Below are positions 1-12,600 of a stretch of DNA of 64,000 bases, piece after piece; the stretch's first letter is position 1; each line of letters starts with the position of its first letter. The translations under genes and the position numbers were made by a program. Below the pieces are notes generated by a model. That model had not been told where the DNA came from. It made no database searches and saw only the letters and a program-made list of their open reading frames with translations. Origin of the DNA: Limnoperna fortunei (Eukaryota; Mollusca; Bivalvia; Mytilida; Modiolidae); the NCBI GenBank assembly GCA_944474755.1, contig OX104115.1, positions 61,942,648 through 62,006,647 on the forward strand, given 5' to 3'.

Positions 1-237
1 TCGTGTGTAAACTGGATTGCAAATGCATGTGTCCTGTGTATACTTTTAATATATATGCTTCCTTTCATTTTGCTTAAACTCTGTTTTAGTGGCATGTGTT
101 TTAACTTATGCATATTGTGTTGAATGTGTAATATGTGTATATAGAGCATTTGTTGTATTGTTTTGGTATATGCTGAATTTAAAAAAAGTTTAAATACTTA
201 CTTGATTATTTACTTACTTACTTACTTAAAACATAAA
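1..237 (+). repeat. probable LINE 3' end with (ACTT)n tail
   Basis: AT-rich non-coding sequence ending in a short run of TTAC/ACTT repeats (about 200-237). Non-LTR elements in this window, such as the one at 58.8-61.5 kb, end the same way: non-coding 3' sequence followed by a tetranucleotide tail. No coding part is visible, so the assignment is an inference from the tail alone. Confidence 0.35.
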
Positions 238-689
238 TAAGGAATTCAATTTTTGTAAAGTTCAACTCATATAACCACTGACATATAATAAATATAAGAC
301 ATAATTATGCAAATCGTTAAATCAGCCTATCTCTAGTGTGTACTCCATTTTCAGTCTTGGTGAATAAAATCACTATCATCAACATTTTTATCTTCGTCAT
401 CGTCATGGTAATTAGTGTTCTTAAAATAGTTTTCATAAGCTCACGTTCGACTGAAGTTTGATGGTACACAGACTACCCTGCTTTGATATTGATTTGTGTG
501 CAGTTTTTGGTATACACCACAATGAGGGGAGATTGATATGGAAACCAAATGATGCCAACACCGATTTGTAATTTTCAAGGATCTCCTCTTTAGTCAGCAT
601 AGTGGTATGAGACCCATTGTCTAGTAACTATCTACCATTATGTCAAATTACAAAAACCTATATCACCGAATTTTTCTCCTGGTACTCTG

Positions 690-785
690 GCTTACTCTTG
701 CAATAAAACCTGGACGCCACGACGCAGCTGAGAGATGGCTGAAAGTGGCATTCAAACATAAAAAAACCAAAAAACCTCAATAGAC
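690..785 (+). repeat. SINE 3' core fragment
   Basis: Contains the core shared with the two longer SINEs of this window: a CTGGCTT block, an AAAACCTGGACGCCACGA block, and a GCTGAAAGTGGC block. The tRNA-derived head is missing. It sits in or just before a decayed LINE. The same core appears on the opposite strand at 23.2 kb and 57.3 kb and on the plus strand near 15.6 kb. Confidence 0.6.
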
Positions 786-839
786 TACAAAGTTATATCT
801 CTAATTAATTACACTAATTAGTAACTCAACATTAATGAT

Positions 840-3562
840 GTGACCTTGCGGGTCATTGATTCAAAGTGTTTAGTTATAATCCACCCACATACCAAACATC
901 AAAAGCCTACATCAATCAACTAACTAATAATATAAATGATAATATTGGTACGCTTATGACCCAGTTTAGCTTGCATCAACTTGTAACTGAACCAACGTAC
1001 ATAACTGAACACAGTTTATCCTTATTAGATTAGGTTCTTGTAAATAATCCACTCAGTGTAACATATACAGAAGTGGGGGTCCCATTATTGATCAAACAAG
1101 ATATCATTTACCGGTGATCGGATTACTCCGACACCCAAGCAAAGCCCTAACATCCTTTAAAAGAAAACTATTTTTTTACGATAAAGGTGCTTCGACTCGT
1201 ACAGAACACTACTTTCAAACGTAGACTGGGACGCGCTATTCGTCCACAAAGACATAGACAAAATCACTGACATTTTAACAAACACAATATTAGAAATAGC
1301 AAACCAGACTATTCCCAACATATTCATAACAGTGTTTAAGGACAGTTACCCATGGATCACTACCAGTATTTAAAAACTTATACGTCGTAAAAATCGAACC
1401 CACCCACAAAAGAGCTAAAAAACATCTTCGACAAGTGACTGGGAAAAATACAAACAGTCAGGAACAAATGTAATAATGTGTTAAACAATGCTAAGAAAGA
1501 TTACTATTCTTAAATAAATGAAAAATATTCACTTTGAATCAGCTGGTTCTAAACATTGGTGGACTCTTGTTAAAAAATTACTTGGAACTAAAAATGACTG
1601 TTCAAAACCGCATTACAAACGAACGACGACTTGGTAAGCGACAATTTTGTTAAATGTGAACTTTTCAATGACTTCTTCAGTGAGCAATCAAACCTTAACG
1701 ATTCTAATATGACAGTACCAGAACCTATAAATCGATACATATACATAAAAGAGGTATTAAAACTGCTTGACGTGACAACAGCTACAGGACCGGATCTGAT
1801 CAATCCCAGATCCTAAAGAGGGTTCCTCTATTTTAAAACATCCGCTTTGTAAACTGTTAAACTTGTCATTGACAACTTATCAATTTCCGACGCAATGGAA
1901 ACAAGCAAATGTAACTCCAGTGTTTAAGAAAGATAACCCTAGTAAAGTAAATAATAACAGACCAATTTCCCTCATAAGTGATATCTAGGTAAAGTAATGG
2001 AAAGGTGTGTCTACAAACATATTTACAATTTTTTACACAAAAACAGTATTATTAAACAGCAGTCTGGTTTTACTTCTGGTGATTCAGCAATTAACCAACT
2101 TCTGTGTATTACTAATGAATTTGGAAAAGCTTTAGACGATGGAAAGGAAATCCGAGTAGTTTACTATTACATCAGTAAAGCTTTTGATCGGGTCTGACAA
2201 ATGGGCTTACTTAACAAGCTTGAAAACTTTGGGATAAGTGGTTCTTTGCTATTTTAAATTAAAAATTATCTTAATAACAGGAAACAACAAGTATTCTTAG
2301 ATAACGCATATTCACAATGGCGCGTTATAAACGCAGGTTTCCCCCAAGGATCGGTTTTAGGGCCTCTACTCTTCTTAATTGTCATAAATGATATTGTTAG
2401 CGAAATTCATTCGTCAATAAAGTTATTTGCAGACGACACAAGTTTGTATGTTATTGATGACAACCCGCAAAATTGTGCAGAAGTACTGAATAATGACTTG
2501 TCAACGATACATGAATGGTCGACCAAGTGGCTGGTAAACTTTAAGGCTCAAAAAACAGACACTATGACAATAACGAGAAAAACAGAAAAAACCCTCCCAT
2601 CCCCCTCTAACTATGAATAAAACTATAATAACAAATGTTACAGAACATAAGCATCTTGGTTCAGAAATTTCGCATGATGGCAGCTGGGAAAAGCATATTG
2701 ATTTGATAACAAAAAAGGCGTTTGCTAGAGTTAGTTTTCTTAGACGATTTAAAATTACACTCGATAGAAAAACCTTAGAGAAAAAATTGGTCGAATGAAT
2801 GTTAAGTAATAACATTCATTCGACCAATTTTGGAGTATGCCGATGTTGCTTGGTACAGCAAAACTCTTTTTGTAATAAACAAATTGGAAAGCGTTCATAT
2901 AGAGGCTTCTAGAATCATCACTGGGGCGACTCGACTAGTTTCTGTTGATAAGTTGTACAAAGAAACGGGATGGGAAAAACTTCAAATAAGACGTGAACAT
3001 CACAAATTAACATACTTTTATAAAATGGTAAACGGTCTGGTACCAACATATCTAAGTGACATAGTCCCTCAAAATTTTGGAAACATCCACGATTATATCA
3101 CTAGATACGCCTTATGTATACTACAAGTTAGAGAACTATTTTCTGTTAGGTTATGAACTAAAAGAAAGTAGTTCCCTAGCATCTTTCAAATCCAACCTCA
3201 AGTCCAGTCGTATTAAAATACCTAATTATTACTATTCTGGAACCCGACTCGGCCAAATCCACCACACGAGACTGCGAACATTATGTAGCTCGCTCAATCA
3301 CCATCTATTCCTAAAAAAAATTGTAAATTCGCCCAACTGTAGCTGTCAACAAGATGTGCCCAAAACAACTTCTCATTATCTTTATCACTGTCATCGATTT
3401 AATGAGTCGAGAAACCGATACATCCACTCGATTGATATTCCTCAGAATTTGACAGTTGATCGTCTATTATTTGAATCACCTGATCTCACTGACGATCAAA
3501 ACGAAAAACTGTTTTCATGTGTACAAAACTTTACAGTCAGCAGTAAACGTTTCACATCATAG
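840..3562 (+). pseudogene. decayed non-LTR retrotransposon (endonuclease-reverse transcriptase, Jockey/CR1-like)
   Basis: Broken pol gene of a LINE. Reading across frames, 850-1100 resembles the C-terminal part of an apurinic-type endonuclease. Reverse transcriptase blocks follow: a QSGF segment with SKAFDRV at 1997-2197, a GFPQGSVLGPLLF block near 2336-2374, and the catalytic FADDTS block near 2424. The thumb/connection region is at 2613-3156. At 3077-3562 there is a C-terminal Cys-rich knuckle (C-S-C, then H-Y-L-Y-H-C-H). Many stops and frameshifts make it non-functional. The clade is a guess from motif style. A palindromic duplication at 2783-2831 is described under findings. Confidence 0.85.
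2783..2831. repeat. perfect 22-bp inverted duplication inside the LINE relic
   Basis: Arms 2783-2804 and 2810-2831 are exact reverse complements separated by 5 bases (AGTAA). The right arm is the native coding sequence: it leads straight into FIRPILEYADVAW, a conserved post-RT block. The left arm is therefore the secondary copy and replaces codons of the element. Confidence 0.9.
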
Positions 3563-3816
3563 ACCTCAGCAATACTAAACATCTTTAAATTTCGTTTTTT
3601 TCTATGATCACACCTCACCCCCTACCCAAATTACACAACATAATTTATTAATTGATTCCTAGTGGACATCCTCCTAGAGTAATTCATAACTATTAATACT
3701 AATAACTCACACTGGATAGGGATTAATATAAGTTCTTGTAACTTGTTTACAATCCTATTAATTATTATATAATATAATGTAATATGTAATGTATCAATAT
3801 TGTACTTATACATAAT

Positions 3817-4212
3817 ATGAATGTAGGCGTAGCCTAAATGCGAGCATCGCACATTGTTCTTGTCGTTAATTCAGAGCCCCCTAACAGTGCCTCTACATTC
3901 CATTGATGACGTTACGTCTTATCTAATGTGTTGGTGACGTCACAAAACTCAATGTCAAATACAGCGTTTCAGATTGAAAAAAATGTCTGACATTTTTGTA
4001 GTAATTTAAAAAATAAACACTTTAATTTTATCGATGTCAAAATTATTTTGTCTACTTTTATATTATATATTTTTTCGTTCGTCTACAATATTTTCTTCGG
4101 ATAGCTCAGCTACCATCTGAAATGGATTTGTTCATATAGATCACGTGACTTTTTTACACACACGCATGTAATCGTATAGCTCGCATCTGCGATGCTCGCT
4201 ATAATTAATTAT
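3817..4212 (+). mobile_element. MITE-like element, copy 1
   Basis: About 395 bp. One end has TGTAGGCGTAGCCTAAATGC followed by GAGCATCGC. The other end has GCTCGCATCTGCGATGCTCG and then CTATAATTA. Inside are a GTGACGTCAC CRE-like palindrome and a CCCCCTAACAGTGCCTCTA block. The same landmarks occur in reverse order and orientation at 57728-58229, so this is a family member and not unique DNA. No open frame of note, hence a non-autonomous element by inference. Confidence 0.6.
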
Positions 4213-5150
4213 TAAAATATGTTTAAACTAAAAGCCTACCTGAAACAGTGAAAAGATGAAAAGTATAGCCCGGGCACGATTTTTATATAGACGGGCGGAC
4301 GGACAAAAGCGAACCACTTTTACATCTTTCACAAAAATATACTATGAACCTCCTCCAAAAATGAAAAGTGAAATGCACCAAAAGATATGCCTATCTAACA
4401 TATCTTAAAAGTGTATTAAGATGCTACTTACAGTGTCAAAGAAATTTATCTGAAAATATTTGCCGTAAAGAAGAACGAAAAATGAAGAGAATGTACAATA
4501 ATAGACAAAAATTATTTCCCCCAATTAAGTTTGAGATACAATAAGAGGTGAATACTTAAAAATGTATACAAATAATAAGTATAGCTTTACAGCGTTTCTG
4601 CTACTATGATTTTGTGTCTTTACATACACATATCATCACAACTTCATCCAATTCATCTATGTCAAAAGTACAAATAAAAAAATAAGTTCATGTACACAGC
4701 ATAACACAACTATAAGAATAAATCATTGAAACTTCTAAACATACAAGAAATATCAAGCATTTTACGAGAATATTGAAGTTATTGCAATAATAAATCACAC
4801 ACATCCTATGAGCGTCTCATTGAATTCAAGATCGACAAACAAATTTTAGCTATATACAACATATGAGATCAAAGAAATAAACATTGAAAATGAAAAGATA
4901 AAATTCGGTGATCGTTATTATCAAGTGTACAATAGCATTGTAAATATAATTATATGTATCCAATAGGTCAAATAAATGAAATTTAAAAAAAATGAATACA
5001 TAAATAAAACATAAACAATGTGTCAACAGGGAAACGTTTTGCACGTATTAAATCAATAAATTTTAAAGAACTGATGTTTAACTATTTCGGGGATGAAAAA
5101 AACACCAAAGACAACAATTTCTAGTACGAGTGAAAGATCTCACGGAAAAC
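4213..5150. other. no gene seen
   Basis: AT-rich DNA with only short open frames and no splice-framed exon or clear repeat boundary that I can recognise. Confidence 0.6.
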
Positions 5151-5151
5151 T

Positions 5152-5382
5152 ACTTCTTCCGTAAATCAACAACTTTCACATCGCTATAGACTCTCCATTG
5201 TCTCTGACGGCCCATCAGAACGCCGGAAACAAGAACGTCAAACAAGAACGTTGTTATGTTACCATAACAACGTGCTTGTTTCTGGCGTTTTGATTGGATG
5301 ATGCAGAAAGTCAGATTCGTGCTCGTGAGCTCATCTGTCTTTGGTAATCAGTGCCAGAAATCGTCCATTTACGGAAGAATGG
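5152..5382. mobile_element. foldback (palindromic) MITE-like element
   Basis: An imperfect inverted repeat about 230 bp long. The ends TTCTTCCGTAAAT and ATTTACGGAAGAA are reverse complements, and the middle reads AACGTTGTTATG-TTAC-CATAACAACGT. Intermediate arm segments (GAACGCCGGAAACAAGAACG against CTTGTTTCTGGCGTTTTG) also pair. No coding capacity. Confidence 0.7.
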
Positions 5383-5886
5383 GTGAACTAAAATAGCGGC
5401 TACACGATGGGCAAGTTACAGTAGAATAATTTGCTGATGTTGTCTCCTTTTTGTTACATCTTGGTTAGGCTATTGACATTTCAAGCTATATTCTATCTGA
5501 TATTTATGAAATTTAATAAAATTATGTATAAATATACTGTTTTTTATCTAATCTTTTAATAAGCTAACAAAAATTTACATGACAAAATATATTAAAATAA
5601 AAAAAAATATATTATTCAACAAAACAGAACAAAACCCTTCAAATGGAAATGGATTTTACCTATATACACCTGAATCACTAATTAACGAATTGTTTTTAGA
5701 AGGGATTAAAATGTTTATACAACAATTTAAAGCATGCCGACATTTTTTCCTACCTTTTTAAACCAAAATTAAAAATGTTGGCATAGGTGGAACGAACCCG
5801 TTTTAATATTAAGGGAGGAATATTCTATAAATATTTCATATGCTACTGCAAATTTCACGTCCTGAATATAGCAGAAATATGGCTTG

Positions 5887-6001
<115 letters not shown>

Positions 6002-6527
6002 TATTCAACTTAAAACATACACGGTTGATATTGGTGTTTTTGATTTATAACTACGTCGCTATTTATACATTTAAGTACATTAGGTGTTTCAGAATTACTG
6101 TTAATATTGTCTATGATAGTGTATTGTTAAAGCTGATTGTATTTTATTGTAATCCAAGGTCTATTTAATCGAGTTATAAACATTCAGATCATAGGTTGGT
6201 GTTTGTGTACGAAACCACACTTTTACAAAGTAAAAACCTATACAGAAATTAAAAATGCATCTAAACATATAAAGACGAAATAAACCAACATCAAAATTTA
6301 ATCAATCACTTAAAGACGAAGCAATAAACTACAAAAAATTACGAACAACAAAGAATGAACAGTAACGATAACATATATACCACCAACATAAACACGGTAA
6401 ACACACTTGGCTAGGTACTGTAACATGTTCAACTGTAAATTATATAGTAAATCTGTTCTGACACTACCAGAAGCTTATTAATCATTAAGAATATTAAGAA
6501 TTACGACGGAAAAATATAAAGCAACAC

Positions 6528-6625
6528 AAAACAAAACTAAACAAAAAAAAAACAAACAAACAAAAACAAACAAACAAAAACAAATACAAAAAAAACCAAA
6601 AACAAAACAACAACAACAAAACATT
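6528..6625 (+). repeat. A/C-rich simple repeat (CAAA)n/(CAA)n
   Basis: Low-complexity run of AACAAAC, AAAAAC and CAACAA words with no reading frame. The rest of 6002-7140 shows no gene. Confidence 0.85.
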
Positions 6626-7154
6626 TCGAAACACTGTTATTATAAAGGCATAATATAATAAAGAAAATTAAAAACCTCCGTCGACAGAAGACCAATATTT
6701 TTAATTTTAATTAATTAAGAAATTAAAACCCCTCATGAAAATCAATCAAAACTTTAAAAAATACCCAATAATAACACATTTAAAACAAGGTTAGCTAAAA
6801 ACTTGCCCTAGGCTTTGATTACTTCTTAGAATAATAAAAATGTACGTAAAGTTAATATCAGCCAAGTTTGAACTACAATGTAGAAGGATTACTATATAAT
6901 TCTAGCTGCTTGAACTATCTTATAGTATACGTAATAAAATAGGCCTACAAATTCGGCTACAAGAACTTCTATAAGTAGTACTTTAAATGAATGAGTAACG
7001 GAATGAATATTTGTGTCCATAAGCTTAAGTACATGTGCTATAATAATTCAGACGAGACTAAATTTTAATATATTCTAAAGAACTTGTACATGTATGCCTT
7101 AACATAGTAAATAAACTACAACATACATTGTATGAAAAGGTAACATACTTTAAC

Positions 7155-7160
7155 TTTATT
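7155..7160 (-). terminator. AATAAA polyadenylation signal overlapping the stop codon
   Basis: On the minus strand the last codons read AAA CAA TAA AG, so AATAAA is formed by the penultimate codon, the stop and the next base. If used, the 3' UTR would be only about 10-30 nt. A more distal signal may be used instead; the sequence alone cannot decide. Confidence 0.4.
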
Positions 7161-9611
7161 GTTTAGCCGCGTGACTCAACACTTCAACTATATCTGTAAA
7201 TCGGTTCTGTAAAGCTATCGATAATGGCGACATTCCTTTATTGTCACAGATATTCGGTGAGGCTCCCCTTTTTAATAGCAATTCAACTGTGTCTTTATGA
7301 CCTTTGAAACAAGTTTTAAAAAGAGGGGTCTCACCATTTTTGTCCTGCACATTTATTTTTGCATGATGTGCTATAAGGATATTTACCATATCAATGCGAC
7401 CTTCTGTGCATGCTATATGTATAGGTGAAATTCCAGATTTGTCACCTTTGTCTGGATTCCCACTTGTTAATAATTCCGCCACTATATCTATTCTCCCTTC
7501 TTTGCATGCGAAAAGGAGTGGTGTCTGTCCATCGCGATCAGATTCATTGACAAGAGCTTTGTGAGATATCAACAATTTTACTACCTCAATATCTCCTTTA
7601 ATAACAGCCCAAAATACCGGTGTTTTTCTATTTATATCAGATTTGTTCACCTCTGCACCGTTTTCCAAGAGAAGTGTAACTATTTCAGCGTGAGCCTCTG
7701 TACAACTTGCATACAAAGGTGTTGACCAGGTTTTACTAGTTTTATTAATATCTGCTCTATGGTCAGGTAAAGTTTCCAAAACTGCCTGATGCCCTGTTTG
7801 ACAAGCTATTATTAAAGAAGTCTCTCCATCTTTTGTACACTGATTCACGTTGGCTTTACGTTCACACAATGCTTTGACAACGTTTATGTTCCTATTCAAA
7901 CAAGCTATATGGAGAGGTCCTTTTCCCCATTTACTGATTTTTCCCATATCACATTTATATTTGAGAAGCGTCTCTACGATATTAAGGTTATTCGTCTGAC
8001 AAGCTATGTATAGTGGTGTTCTTCCAAACTGATCAATGGTGTTTATTTTTGATCCCTGAACAACCAGATATTCTACTACACTGCTACGTTGATTCATGCA
8101 AGCCAGATGTAAAGGTGACATACCGTTATAATCAGGCTGATTAATAGATGCATTAACATTTAAAAGATGTTTTGCTATATCTTCGTTTCCGTTAACACAA
8201 ACTAAATGTAATGGAGTTCTCCCATTCTCGTCCTTTTGATTTACACTGGCTTTACTTTTTAACAGAAGTTCAACAATGCTTTCGTGTTCTTTCGCGCAAG
8301 CTATGTGCAATGCTGTATTTTGACGGTTATCCTTTTTGTTAATATATGTAATGCCTAGTTGTAGAAAATATTCTAAAATATCTGCATATCCATGCAGTGA
8401 AATGACATGCAGAAGTGTAGATTTATCTGTATTATCGACATCACCTTTTATCTTCACATTGTCCTTAAAGTATGTCAAAAACATGGACCTAAATTGTTGG
8501 AACTGCAACTGGAAATTTTCAAAAACATCAGATTTATTACCAGATTTTATGTCAGACAATAAACGCTGGAAAAATAAACCCTGAAAGCAAGGATCTAATA
8601 CAATTCTTAACTTCTCATTCGGAATTCCATCAAAATTAAGCTGCACCCTGTCTTTGATAAATGTACTACTACTGTACTTCAGTATGCAATCCGGAAAAAA
8701 ATTTCCAACACAGATTGAGACAGTCTCAAATAACTGTTTATTTATAAAAGAAAAACTTGAGCTGCTATCTTTGACAAAGGTTCCAACTAAAGACGTTAAT
8801 GTAACAAATAACTCATCTTTTGCTGGTAACTGCCTAAACGCAGACTCTAAATATAAATTTTGAATCAATTCTTCCCGCTGCCGAGAAGAAGAATTACAGG
8901 CATCAAACTCCACCTTATTATTAAGAATAACAAGAAGAGCTAATGCAAGGTATTCACATTCTTCCTTTGTCTTAAAATGGTTAATTTCAGATTTAAGATA
9001 TTCAAATGGGTGTTCAAAAAAATCGACAGTTCGTTCTTCTTTGATAAACATATCGCACAAAGAAGGGAAAAAATCGTATAACATGATAACACAATCAGTG
9101 ATTTTATCTGCAACATTCTTCTTGAGATATATGTCGCATATTTGTCTACGTTCTTTCAGTGTTAACTGTGAATCGTGTGCAAGCAAATCACAATGTTCAC
9201 AGGAAATATTGCCACGCTGTAATATCCACGAATAATGAAGATATGATCTACAAGTCATTACTATCTTTGTAGTGGCATTGGCGTTCATTAAATTTTGTAA
9301 CGCAGCACCATTCTGTTCAAGCCATTTTAAATTATTCTCATTAATTGTGTATTTTCCAATAACATCATCAAGTATAAACAATTGCCTTGTATTTATTTTA
9401 CTAAACTTTTCAACGTCACCCGGTGTAGCAACAACAATGACTTCGAAACCTTCTTTTTCCAATTCAAAAGCTGCATAATATGCATTTACAGACTTTCCAC
9501 TACCTATTGTACCAGTTATTAATAAACATTGTTTTGTTTTGATGGTGTTAAGTATTTGTTTCGCTGCTCTAGTAACAAAGACAGTTGCTTTCCATTTTCC
9601 AATTTCTGTAT
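7156..9611 (-). CDS. receptor exon 7: STAND (nSTAND3-like) NTPase plus 13 ankyrin repeats
   Basis: One 2456-nt exon, residues 301-1118. It begins after acceptor TTCTATTTTCAAG; the open frame upstream of this has no ATG and is intron. P-loop GTIGSGKS at 334-341, Walker B LFILDD at 378-383, sensor-like KIVMTCRS at 415-422. A helical region of about 260 residues follows, probably the STAND winged-helix/arm part. Then come 13 ankyrin repeats of about 33 residues (G-x-T-P-L-H-x-A-C pattern), the first and last degenerate. No effector domain follows the ankyrin repeats. Known: nSTAND3-type NTPases fused to ankyrin repeats are expanded in bivalves and resemble NLRs. Inferred: the ankyrin array binds a partner or keeps the NTPase off. 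Confidence 0.95.
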
Positions 9612-12600
9612 CTTGAAAATAGAAAATAATAAACACATTTATTTCAAGCAATTTGTTTCTGAATAAGTTTAAACAAATACATAATTTAAAACTATTTCAT
9701 AAAAAATACATTTTAAATTTTCAATAAAACACTGAACATTTTACTTATTTGTGGAAAAGGTAAATGACAAATGTCAAATTAATTCGATCCATGATAGTTC
9801 CAATTTTATTTTTTAACAATGAAATATATGGACAAGAATTCAACAGGCTGAAAAGGTAAACAGTCTTTTCAAAGACTTTAAATAATAATTTTTGATGATG
9901 GATAGCAATGTTGTGTTTTGGTTTTTTTAATCAATTGGATGTTGCTATTATGAAAATACGCCAAGCGATTTATAGCGCTCAGCAAAATTGACCAAATTAA
10001 AAATTCAATTCAGGTCATCAGATGTTATAAATATAAAAAAAATCAGGATTAAGGGCATGACTGTTGCATACCTTCATATTTTATTCATCTCCCTATACTG
10101 TAAAAGTAATTAAGACATTCTATCGTTAAACTTTTGAGGTTAAAATGTTCAATGAAATGTAAACTTTATGTCATTAAATCAGAATATTTGTCACAAATTT
10201 GAATTTAAATATGCTGATTGCGACCGATGACTGTAGTCAGTGATCAAATAATAATTACGAGAATAGGTATGTCAAAACTGCCTGGTTACAATCTTATTTT
10301 CAAATACCAGGATGTAAATTACAAGAGAAAAGAACGTATTTGAGCTAGAATGCAAACTAATAAGAAACAGTGCTGGAAGAGTAAAATGAGTGTACATAAT
10401 TTATTGTACAATAAAGCAATTCCATGTCATTGAGAAATTAATTATTGATTAAAAAGTTTGTTTTAAAAAGCTTTCTGTATGTAACTTTGAAATTGAAAAC
10501 AGTGTTAACATAATTTATTACATATCACAGAAAGCTTGAATGAAGTATCAAGCTAACCTTAAGCGCTAGATTATATAAGACATTTCATCAAACAGCAAAT
10601 CAATTACACATTGTGCATTTAATATATGATTAAACGTATATTTTAGGTAATTCATCGATGTATGAACAATGTCGAATCACACAAACAAACGTCGACTCAC
10701 ACACAAACAAATAACGGAATGATAAATTTGTGAGTGAGTCAACCTCGTTCAAGCACCGATGAATTACAGAAAATATGAGATTAATCCTTATTATTTTTCC
10801 AAAATAGTTTTTAAATATTAAATATATTTTCGCAACAAAAACAATCCATTATAATTGTGTAGGAATATACATAACGAAGACGTGGTCGGTTTGGAGAAAA
10901 TAATTGACATTAACAACAGATATATTTTACGATTTTTTGAGAAAATTATTACTGAAAACAAAAAGATGACAGAACAACAAACAATATTTTCGTGAATTCC
11001 GTATACTAAATAAATGTTCCTTATAGTACCGCTGTTTATATGTAACGTCATACTTGAACACAACGTAAACCGATCTAGACGTTCATTTTTTAAATACGAA
11101 CAAGAAAAACTCATTGTTGAGTAGATTTATTAGTGAAAATGGAAGGAACAGAGCTGAAACATGTAGTTGGCGGCAAGCCGTGCATTTTGCTCATCTCTTT
11201 GGTTTGTCATTACTGAGAAAAAAGAGGATAATTTTACGGCTATTGTATGTATTTGAAATGGTTTATTTAATTGATAAATTGCAAATTTACAAGTATCGTT
11301 TATATATGCCTTAAATTCGCTCCGGTATTTACTGATTTAACTAAAGGTCTTTTGTAAATGTAATTACTGATTTAAGGTCTTTTGTAAATATAAGATAAGA
11401 ATGATTAAGAAATGAATGCTGTTGTTTTAGTGCACCAACATAGTCATTGTGAATATAACATTGGCATGCTTTAGTCAATGTTACATACACATTGAATTTC
11501 TTACAATTCTACAGAATACAATCATTTTTACTTAAGTATGATGCGGAATTATTGATAACTATGTTTAATGTATTTTCTAAGTTTAAGTTTTATATTAAGA
11601 ATTAGTATGAAGCATAGCATGATTCATTGACAACAATACATATTATTGTTATATTTGATTTTGAAATGTAATTGCATTCAAAATCAGCATGCATATTATT
11701 AATCATTAACTAAAAAGTACCTTTCTTTAATATTTTGTAGATCAAGACAATGTATTTACATAAAATTTTGTATTTTATATTCCTGATATATAATACTTGT
11801 CAATTTTACATACTGCAAAACTTGCAGATCGTAGCAATTATAAATCGTCTGAACTTCGATAAAAGCGCTTAATTATTGTCTCAAATACCACCATGGCTTG
11901 ACTTCTTATTTACACGGCTAATTTTATTCTTGCACTCAGTTTATCTTATTGTTTTATTTGTCACACTTTTCTAGCAGATGAAAGATTCATTATAACAGGC
12001 CAATACCATTGCCTACATTATATAGAGCAAGAGTGTCTTTAGTTACCATCTACCCACTTCAAAAACATTGAATGCATATTTTATTTTAAGTTCTATATTC
12101 GTAGGGTTTGTCTAGGTTAGGGTCTCAAAGTTTATTTACATTTTGTTAGTTATCACGTAAAGTATCTAGTGTTTCTTTTATTCTACAATCACATTTGCAA
12201 TGAAGAATACCCAATGCACAAGAAAAAAGTCTAGTTAATGATAAGAAAGTGTTTATGAGTAACAGAAGGGCTTAAAACATATTACGATTTTCGCAAACTA
12301 GATATGAATTCTACATACTAAAACAAAAACACTTTAAACTGCTAATTTAAACTTAAAGTTTTATTCTTATATATATATTTTTTTAATTTCATCAGATTTA
12401 TAATTAAGCTACTCATTCAGACATCAAAGTCACTTTGAAACAGACAATTACTGTACATATTGTATACAAAAGATATACCAGCCGAAACATATTTTTAGTT
12501 CACAGTAGGTAATTAGGATATTTTGTGAAAAACTATCCTTATTAAGAAAGGAAATTTAAGAAAGAAGACGCCATCAACATGCTATACATTATAACCGATG

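Noticed and set aside
9612..9651. Upstream 13-codon extension of the NTPase-ankyrin frame
   Set aside because: It starts at TTG, not ATG, and consists of the pyrimidine-rich end of an intron with a good acceptor at 9612; exon 6 joins in phase there.
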